Origin: Porphyra umbilicalis | Taxonomy: Eukaryota > Rhodophyta > Bangiophyceae > Bangiales > Bangiaceae | Direction: 5' to 3' | DNA length: 64,000 bases | Assembly (NCBI GenBank): GCA_002049455.2 | Contig: KV918768.1 | Coordinates: 434,001-498,000 of the forward strand | Part shown: positions 57,774-64,000 of the stretch, piece by piece | Numbering within the stretch: the first letter of the stretch is position 1 | Layout: each line of letters begins with the position of its first letter | Notes under the pieces: model-generated | What the model was told of the DNA's origin: nothing | Seen by the model: only the letters and a program-made list of their open reading frames with translations | The model's database searches: none | Made by a program: the position numbers and the translations under genes

Positions 57774-59254
57774 CAGCCGCACCGTCGCCCCAATCAGGAT
57801 GTGGTCTGACGGCTCCGCCGCCGTCGGGAGGGGCCCCCCACCACCTCCCGCTTGGGCGTCGGCAGCACGTCGACAACGTCCACGCCCGGCGTGACGAGCA
57901 CATAGTCGAGCGTCTCGATAAAGGCGGGCGCGTCGTCAATGCGCGCATAGTTGGTCCACTCGGGCTCCCGCCCCCGCACCCGCACGTAGGCCGAGGTGAG
58001 CGGGGACGGCACGTCGGGCCGCCACGGGTCGTGTGCCCGCGGCGGGGGGTAGGCCGGGTCCGCGCGCGGCAGCCCGCCCGTCGTCAGCAGCCGATACGCC
58101 GCGTCGCCGGGCTTGATGTTCAAGTCGCCCGCGAGGATGCCCGCCTCCCCGGGGGGGACGAGGCCGTGGAAGGCGGTGGAGAGGAGCGCCGCGTTGATGA
58201 CGAGCGCCGCGGGGGACCAATACACGCACGGCATGTGGTAGGTGGCGACGGTCAGGGCGGCACCATTGGCCCGACACCGCAAGCGCACCGAGACGAGCAC
58301 GTTGCGCCGCTGTTGGGTGTAGGACCACGGGTCAAAGGCAGAGGGGCGGGGGGGGGGGGAGGGGGGGTGGGGGGGGGAGGGGGGGGCGGGGGCGTCGACC
58401 CCACCCCGGGGCCGTCGACACGGCGCCGGCGCCGGCCTTGGGGGCGTCCCCCCCCCCCCCCAAAAACGGCCACTTGCGGCTGAGGGGCGGGAAGCTGGCG
58501 AGCGTCGGGGGCGGCGCCCCCCCCCCCCGACCGGCGGCGGCAACGACGACGTGGTCAGCGCCCGCCACGCGTTGCGCAGCCGCCCGACAGCGTCCACAAA
58601 AAACCGAAAGGCGACGGGCGGCGGCGGCGGCGGCGGCCACGCCTTGCCCTCCACGACCCGCACGAGCGCCACGTCCGTCACGTCAAAGGTGTCCATGGGC
58701 ACAGCGACGCCGACGCCCATGTGCCCGTTAAAAGGCTTGCCATACAGGGACACGACAAAGTGGTAGCCGTGCGCCGCAAAGAGGGCGTGGAGGGGCCCCG
58801 CCCACGCCTCTGACACCTCTTGCAAACAGACGACCGCGCGGGCGGCGAGCGGCGCGCGGAGTTTGCCGACGAGCCGCCCGAGGCGCGTCGGCGCCGCCAA
58901 ATCCGCCGCCGCGCAGTGGCGGAAGCGCCCCGGGGGGGCGAGCGCCGACGACAAGACGTTGTACGTGACGACCTTGACGAGCGTCGGCGCGTCGGGGGGG
59001 GCGAGCATCGGCTCCTCCCACACGTCGCCGCCGGGGGCGCCGCCGCCGGCACCACCGCCGCCCGCCGAGCCGCCGCCGCCGCCGCCACCGGCGCCGCCGT
59101 CGGGCGGCGCGCCGCCGTCGGGCGCCTCGGGCGCCGCCGCGGCGCCGCCGAGGGCCACCCGCAGGCCGTCCAGGTGGGGGAGGTGGAGCGAAAAGCCGCC
59201 GCCGCCGCCGCCCGCCCCGGGGGGTGCCCCCGCCACCGTCCCCGCGGCGGCGGT

Positions 59255-59288
<34 letters not shown>

Positions 59289-59808
59289 GCACCCCCGCCG
59301 CCGCCGCCGACGGCGGGGTGCCCCCCCCCCACACGGGGGCGCCGGCGGCGGGCAGGCGGGGCGCCCCCCACGGGGGCCCCCGCACGTCGGAAAAGAAGCC
59401 CGCCGTTTGGGTGCTGCTCGCCCGCACCCCCGCGCGCCCGCCAACCGCGCGTCGCCGCGGGCGCGGCGACGGCGCCGCCGCCGCGGCGGTCGTCGGCGAC
59501 TCGCCGCCGCCGCCGCCGCCGCTGCGTCCGCCCGCGGGGCGGCACGCCACGGCGCCGGCGGCGGCGGCGGGGCGGACGAGCGCCGCCACGCGCGGGCGGG
59601 CGGCGGGGAGGAAACACACCCCGAGGGCACCGCGGGGGCGTTTGGTCGGCGCCGCCGCCGGCGGCGGCGGCGGCGGGACGGCGGCGGCGGCCGGCAGCGG
59701 CGCGGCGGCGGTGGCGGTGGCGGCGGTGGCGGCCGGGCGCCACGGGCGGGCGGCGACGGCCGCGCGGGCGGTGGGGGTGGCGGCGGCCGCCGTGAGGCGG
59801 ATCGACAT
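57774..59808 (-). CDS. Endonuclease/exonuclease/phosphatase (EEP) family protein, several frameshifts
   Basis: The start MSIRLTAAAATPTARAAVAA at 59808 resembles an organelle-targeting peptide. About 250 residues of Gly/Ala/Pro-rich sequence follow, with a frame change near the C-run at 59320-59332. The EEP core reads TLVKVVTYNVLSSALAPPGR (Asn), AVVCLQEVSEAWAGPLHALF (catalytic Glu), YHFVVSLYGKPFNGHMGVGV, ALTVATYHMPCVYWSP, AGILAGDLNIKPGDAAYRLL (Asp and Asn) and FIETLDYVLVTPGVDVVDVL. The final EEP motif, SDH, is found only one frame over (AAEPSDHILIGATVRL, 57821-57774), just before the stop of the main frame, so a further indel lies in the G6/C4 run near 57830. The C-terminus is open; the next stop in that frame is at 57549. 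The family contains Mg-dependent nucleases and phosphodiesterases (CCR4/angel, sphingomyelinase, 2',5'-PDE). The substrate is not predictable. Confidence 0.72.
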
Positions 59809-61344
59809 GGTGGGGGGGGGGGGGGGGGGGGTGGGGGGGCGGGATGCGCCCGCGCCGTGCGCGGCGCGTGGGGGGGCACCGCACCAGTGGCGGGCGCACC
59901 GGGGGGGGGCGGCGGGGTGCAGTCGATGGCGGGGTGGTGTGGGGGGCGGGGGGGGGGGGGGGGGGAGGAGAAGCGACGCCGACAGAGGATTCTGGCAGCG
60001 GGGGGGGGGGGGGCGGAGGCGGCGTGACCTCGGAGGATGCCGGGGGCGGGGGGGGCGGCGGGACGACGGGCCGGCGGGACGCGGCGGCCGGGGTGGTCAA
60101 CTGCGCGCGTCCAATTGACTGGACGTGGACCGCAGCTCTGTCGTGCTTCTCACAAAAACTGGATCCGCATGATCCCCTTCAGCAGCATGAACCGCCTCCT
60201 GAGCCAATGAAACAGCGAGTTTGCAACGGACGCTGTGGCACTGAGGTCCAGTTTTTGTGAAAAGCACAAGACACAGAGACAGACCGCTCCGAAACGCCCG
60301 TTCTTTCTTCTCATCTTTTTCAAAGATGAGCATTACATCCAATATGATGTGATGGTCGTCGTGGGGGATGTAGTTGAAGTATGTACAGTAGTTGGCTGGA
60401 TTGAAGCATTGCTGTGGAAGCGTGATCATCGGGCACTGACCGTGATCCGCCCCGCCGCTGGCGCCTGCGCGTGTGTGGCGGGTGTGGCGGCGCGCCGCCT
60501 CTCGCGGTGGCCCACGCCCGCCCCCCCCACCCGGGTCTCGGCCGCCGACGCTCCGCCCCCGCCGCGCGCCCGGCGCCCCCCGCTGGCGCGCGCGCAGCCA
60601 CCGAGGCGCGGCGTCGACGGGGCGGTTCCCCGCGGGGCGCCCCGGCGGCCACGGATGCACCCGCCTCGGCGGTGCCGCATCGTCGCGCCGGCGCGCCTGC
60701 CGGCGCCGTGCGGGGGGATGGAACGCCCCGCGCGCGCGCGGGCGGCGCGGGCGATCGCGCCCCCGCCATGGACGCCGCAGAGGGCCAGGACAGGCAGGTA
60801 CGACCAGGTCGAAACCCGAGAGGAGAGGACCAGAGAGGTGGGGGGGAAAGGCGGGAAGAGGAAAGAAGCGGACACTGGTGGCCTCTTGCGACTGCGCCGT
60901 CCGCGCGGGCGACGGTGCAGACGCGCCACCGCACCGTGGCGGTGTTCGACGCGCCTCCCCCCACTCCTCCGTGCACCAAATGTGAAAAAAAGAAAGTGGG
61001 GGAGAAAACCCGTCGGCATGCTGCGCTTTGCCCTACACGCAAACACTGGGCCGGCCGTGTCGAGACGCACCCGTTGAGCGCGCAAAGCCGCTCCCGCCGT
61101 GTGTCGGGGCAGGAGCCGCCATTCCCTTTCCGAGGACGGGCGCCGCACCGCCTCGGATGGACCTGTACAAGAAGCGCACCCGCGCGGCTGCTGGCGTTTG
61201 GTGGCCGCCTCAACTCACCGCACCGGCCAACCACCGCACCCACCGACAACGCGCCCACCGCACACCAACACCAGCACGTGCACCTCGTCGACAGGGTTCC
61301 CACTCGCGCCGACTTCCCAACCCAAACCCCCCTCGCCCTCCGCC
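59809..61344. promoter_or_regulatory. Divergent upstream region of the EEP and spondin genes
   Basis: 1.5 kb between the two start codons. It holds G-run-rich DNA (59812-60020), the 129-bp MITE (60141-60269), an AT-richer patch (60270-60420) and GC-rich DNA. An ATG at 60769 followed by a consensus donor CAG/GTACGA (60799) could be an upstream exon, but nothing confirms it. An open frame through 60471-61628 has no domain and overlaps the spondin gene, so it is not called. Confidence 0.35.
60141..60269 (-). mobile_element. 129-bp MITE, copy I
   Basis: It starts TCGTGCTTCTCACAAAAACT and ends CAGTTTTTGTGAAAAGCACA + A. It aligns in reverse with 33066-33194 over its full length, including CCTGAGCCAATGA in the middle. 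Both copies are 129 bp. No TA duplication is obvious here, so the site has diverged. It is the only mobile element I see inside the gene island. Confidence 0.85.
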
Positions 61345-62136
61345 ATGATGAACAAGGTTGTCACCGTCGCCGTCGCCGCCGCCGTCGCGGTGGCCCTTGC
61401 CGCCACCGGCGCCGACGCCGGCTCCTACCGCCCCCGCACGTGCAGCGGCACCCGCGAGTACGAAGTGACCTTTTATCTCAACTGGAGCCGCAAGACGCAC
61501 CCCCAATCCTACCCGTCCAACGGCAACTTTTCGCCGGCGACCGCCGCCGCGCACGCGCCGCGCTACCAAATGTGGGCGCCGGGCGCCTTTGCGAGCGCCG
61601 CCATCAAGGCCGTTGCCGAGACGGGTGACGCGGCGCCGCTGCGGGCGGAGCTCGCCGCGTACCAGGCCGCCGGCCACGTGGCGTCGTGGGCGGGCGCCCA
61701 CGAGCCGACCGAGGACGGCACCGAGACGGTCACGCTGACCGTCACTGCCGACGCGTCGACGGGCGCGACGACCGTGTCGGGGGCGACAATGCTCTTCCCG
61801 TCCCCCGACTGGTTCACCGGCTTCCACGCCGTGCCCGTCTGCAAGTGGGGCCGGTGGGTGACCCAGGCGTGCGGGCGGCTGACGTTTTGGGACGCGGGTA
61901 CGGACGGGGGGGAGACGCACGCGGCGGCCGACGCGGCGACGGCGCCGCCGACGACCATCTTTTCCATCCAAAACCGGGACGCGCCGGCGTTTAACACGCC
62001 CTACGGGAAATGCCGGATCAAAAAAGCACGATATCCCAAGCGCTGTCCAATCAGAATCCCGTATGTTGACTCGCTACCCAAAGTGGCTTGGACAGTGGAG
62101 CGCACCAGTCGAAGTGTCTGGTTTGATCCGACTTGA
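61345..62136 (+). CDS. Secreted spondin-domain (Spond_N) protein
   Basis: 263 codons; the start could be ATG 61345 or 61348. Residues 1-25 are a signal peptide (MMNKVVTVAVAAAVAVALAA + TGADA). The Spond_N domain spans about 38-220: YEVTFYLNWSRKTHPQSYPS, NFSPATAAAH, YQMWAPGAFASAAIKAVAET, SPDWFTGFHAVPVCKWGRW (153-171), LTFWDAGTDGGETHAAAD with the conserved DAGTD (183-187), and PPTTIFSIQNRDAP. Such domains occur in F-spondin/mindin and in many bacterial and algal secreted proteins and bind metal and matrix partners. From about residue 222 (GKCRIKKARYPKRC) the codons switch to A/T-rich usage and the similarity ends, so the last about 40 residues look acquired from inserted DNA. It is probably extracellular. 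Confidence 0.85.
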   Translation: MMNKVVTVAVAAAVAVALAATGADAGSYRPRTCSGTREYEVTFYLNWSRKTHPQSYPSNGNFSPATAAAHAPRYQMWAPGAFASAAIKAVAETGDAAPLRAELAAYQAAGHVASWAGAHEPTEDGTETVTLTVTADASTGATTVSGATMLFPSPDWFTGFHAVPVCKWGRWVTQACGRLTFWDAGTDGGETHAAADAATAPPTTIFSIQNRDAPAFNTPYGKCRIKKARYPKRCPIRIPYVDSLPKVAWTVERTSRSVWFDPT

Positions 62137-62544
62137 TGATGAACAACAATCGCTGCCGACTCGGAATCAATGAGCCTGCATAAGCCACACACTGCCAACT
62201 CAAGTAGCCTGGGTTTCAGAGCGTGACGACGGAAGTGGCCTACGCGACTGATCTCGACACAGAACTGTCGCATTCCTATATGAATTTGTCGCCGCTGCTG
62301 GCTCCACCGTCTTCACGGACCGACTGCTGGACTAGATTGCTGGACAGGTGTCCCGCATGCGAAGACCTGGCCACCCCATCCGGCCTGCAACTTCAGGGGG
62401 GCTTTGTTCTCAAAACTGACGGTTTCCACCGCCGACGGCTTCCCTCGCGCCCCGCAGGCCGTGGTCCGCGTGACTACAAGAACGCAGCCCTGTAGCACCC
62501 ACCATGAGTTTCCCGTCTCGTATGCATCTGCAGAGGCGGGGCGC
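62137..62544. other. Downstream of the spondin gene, no gene recognised
   Basis: Mid-GC DNA unlike the gene island, continuous in composition with the odd 3' end of the spondin ORF (from about 62005). It is possibly an inserted element; no TIR was defined. It leads into a G-rich array. Confidence 0.4.
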
Positions 62545-62842
62545 AGCGGAACGGGGCAGGGCTGGGTGGGAGGGGCAGAGCAGGACTGGGCAGGGTGGGG
62601 CAGAGCCGGGTGGAGCTGGGTAGGGGGGGCGTGGCAGGGCGGGGTGGGGCGGGTTGGGCAGGGTGGGGCGGCGCGGAGCAGGGCGGGGCGGGGCGCTGCC
62701 GGGCGGGGTCGGGTTTGGCGCGGCGGGGCGCGGCGGGGCGGGGCGAGGCGGGGCGGTGCTGGGCGGGGCGGGTCGGGACGGGGTGGGGCGGAGTGGAGTA
62801 GAGCGGGGTGCGGTGGGGCGGGGCGGGGCGGGGTGGGGTGGG
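62545..62842. repeat. GGGGCGGGGTGG low-complexity array
   Basis: About 300 bp of degenerate GGGGC and GGGGTG units on the plus strand with strong G-quadruplex potential. It is similar in kind to the complementary array at 42230-42750. The hAT-type element is inserted directly at its right edge. Confidence 0.85.
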
Positions 62843-62850
62843 GTTTGTAG

Positions 62851-63988
62851 TAGGGTTGCCCAATTGGTTCGCGCGGCCGAACCAGTTCATCCGATGTGTT
62901 AGGTAGCCAATAACCAGTTTTTAAACTAGTTAGTTGGACAAGGGCGAGGGCCAGCCACAAATGAGACTGGGTGTCTGTGGCTCCGCAGCGAGTCGGTCGC
63001 AGCCACCCAAGAGGTGACAGGTGCACGGACAGACCGCACGGCAATCTCAGCCGTGTTGGCCCATCCCGGGCATGGGCAATCCACTCTCCCAGGCCACGCC
63101 GACCCAAGCGCCACACTCGTCCCCCCCCCACTCTATCCTGTTCCGTTGTCTCTGTTGCTCTCGGTGCCACGCCTAACGAGCCCGTTGCAAGTCTACCTCC
63201 CTCCTCGCGCCCCCGCCGAACGCTCTGTCGTCGGTTGGTCTTCTGTTTTGCTTCTGTGTGCATGATGTGTTCTTGGCATGCGCATTGGTCCTTCTTGTTT
63301 CTTTTCTTTCCCAGATCTACGCGAGGCTGCTAGTTTCTATTCTACCGCAAAATGGCATCAAATGATGCCCGGTGGTGCATCAAATGATGCACCCACTCAC
63401 AGGGCCAGACAACGACGGTTCAACCCCCCTTTTTCTGGCGTCTGGAGCACCCCCCGTTTGTATCCGTAGCACAATGGCTCCGAGTTTCCCCAAGAGTAAC
63501 AAAGCATCTCTGCTTCTGTGTGCATGATGTGTTCTTGGCATGCGCATTGGTCCTCCTTGTTTCTTTTCTTTCCCAGATCTACGCGAGGCTGCTAGGTACA
63601 TGCACCTTCACTCTTCCCGCACGGCGGCGTGATGCGTGCGTGGCGGTCCTTTTCCTGTGCGGGCGTGTGGGGTGTGGTTGCCCGACTTGTGTGCGGGAGC
63701 CATGGTGGGCTCGCAGCACGGGAAGCGCCGGCGACGGGGCCGGTGTGAGAGACGAAGACACGAGTCGTCGGATCTGGTCGTGCACGCGTCATCAAGTTGG
63801 GACTCGTCACGCACTTAACGCCAAAGAACTGGGACAATTCTGGTCACGTGACCGCAACTGTTCCGTATTTAAAAAACAACCAGTTTAACCAATATTTTGC
63901 ATCTGAAACTAGTTTGCAAGCGATGTCCGATTTTTACCCAATGTAAACCAGTTTTAACCAATTACGATAAACCAGTTGGGCAACCCTA
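62851..63988. mobile_element. 1138-bp non-autonomous hAT-type element with intact 8-bp TSD
   Basis: The left terminus TAGGGTTGCCCAATTGGTT and the complement of the right terminus (TAGGGTTGCCCAACTGGTT) form a 19-bp TIR with one mismatch. The 8-bp direct repeat GTTTGTAG flanks it exactly (62843-62850 and 63989-63996), the target-site length of hAT elements. The TIR begins TAGGGTTG, as many hAT elements do. Subterminal AACCAGTTT/AAACTAGTT motifs recur at both ends, typical of transposase-binding repeats. No transposase ORF is present. Confidence 0.9.
63250..63595. repeat. 84-bp direct repeat pair inside the hAT-type element
   Basis: 63250-63333 and 63512-63595 are nearly identical (one T/C difference seen, CCTTCTTG versus CCTCCTTG), beginning GCTTCTGTGTGCATGATGTG. 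Each contains a pyrimidine tract and TTTCCCAG, like a splice acceptor. The period is 262 bp. Confidence 0.88.
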
Positions 63989-64000
63989 GTTTGTAGATGT

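Noticed and set aside
60471-61628. 385-codon plus ORF through the EEP/spondin upstream region, with a donor-like CAG/GTACGA at 60799
   Set aside because: It overlaps the well-supported spondin gene in another frame and shows no domain; the splice-like site alone is not enough.

Overview
This window looks like a piece of a GC-rich nuclear genome from a photosynthetic eukaryote. The evidence is a plastid-targeted THF1/Psb29 gene with one GT-AG intron, a VAMP7-type SNARE, a nuclear splicing-factor homologue, secreted animal-like domains (spondin, vWA), strong use of G/C at third positions with long Gly/Ala/Pro runs, and many eukaryotic DNA-transposon relics. A bangiophyte red alga of the Porphyra/Pyropia type would fit; that is inference and not proven by any marker here.

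Layout. 1-2.1 kb is extremely GC-rich low-complexity DNA with no recognisable gene. 2.4-47 kb is a mobile-element and repeat landscape of lower GC. It holds a minisatellite with a MITE inserted in it (2.46-3.2 kb), two inverted copies of a 628-bp TIR element (3.6-4.3 and 15.2-15.8 kb), a Tc1/mariner fossil (9.4-10.4 kb), a 2.5-kb CGG-type tract (11.95-14.5 kb), a 1048-bp TIR element (21-22 kb), further MITEs (33.1 and 38.3-38.7 kb), a PIF/Harbinger transposase convergent with a SAP-domain ORF (39-40.7 kb), and several decayed, unidentified coding stretches.

47.3-62.1 kb is a compact gene island of seven genes on strictly alternating strands: a secreted vWA protein (+), THF1/Psb29 (-), a Spp2/GPKOW-like G-patch protein (+), a VAMP7-like longin SNARE (-), a putatively N-myristoylated Ala/Pro-rich protein (+), an EEP-family phosphodiesterase/nuclease-like protein (-) and a secreted spondin-domain protein (+). 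Their functions are unrelated (plastid biogenesis, splicing, membrane fusion, cell surface/extracellular), so this is not an operon or pathway. THF1/G-patch and EEP/spondin are divergent pairs with shared upstream regions.

Four of the seven genes are interrupted by small frameshifts. In the SNARE, EEP and G-patch genes these lie in or near G/C homopolymers, which points first to assembly errors. The last 1.1 kb is a hAT-type element with 19-bp near-perfect TIRs and a perfect 8-bp target-site duplication, inserted in a G-rich repeat. I found no convincing tRNA, rRNA, CRISPR array or reverse transcriptase.
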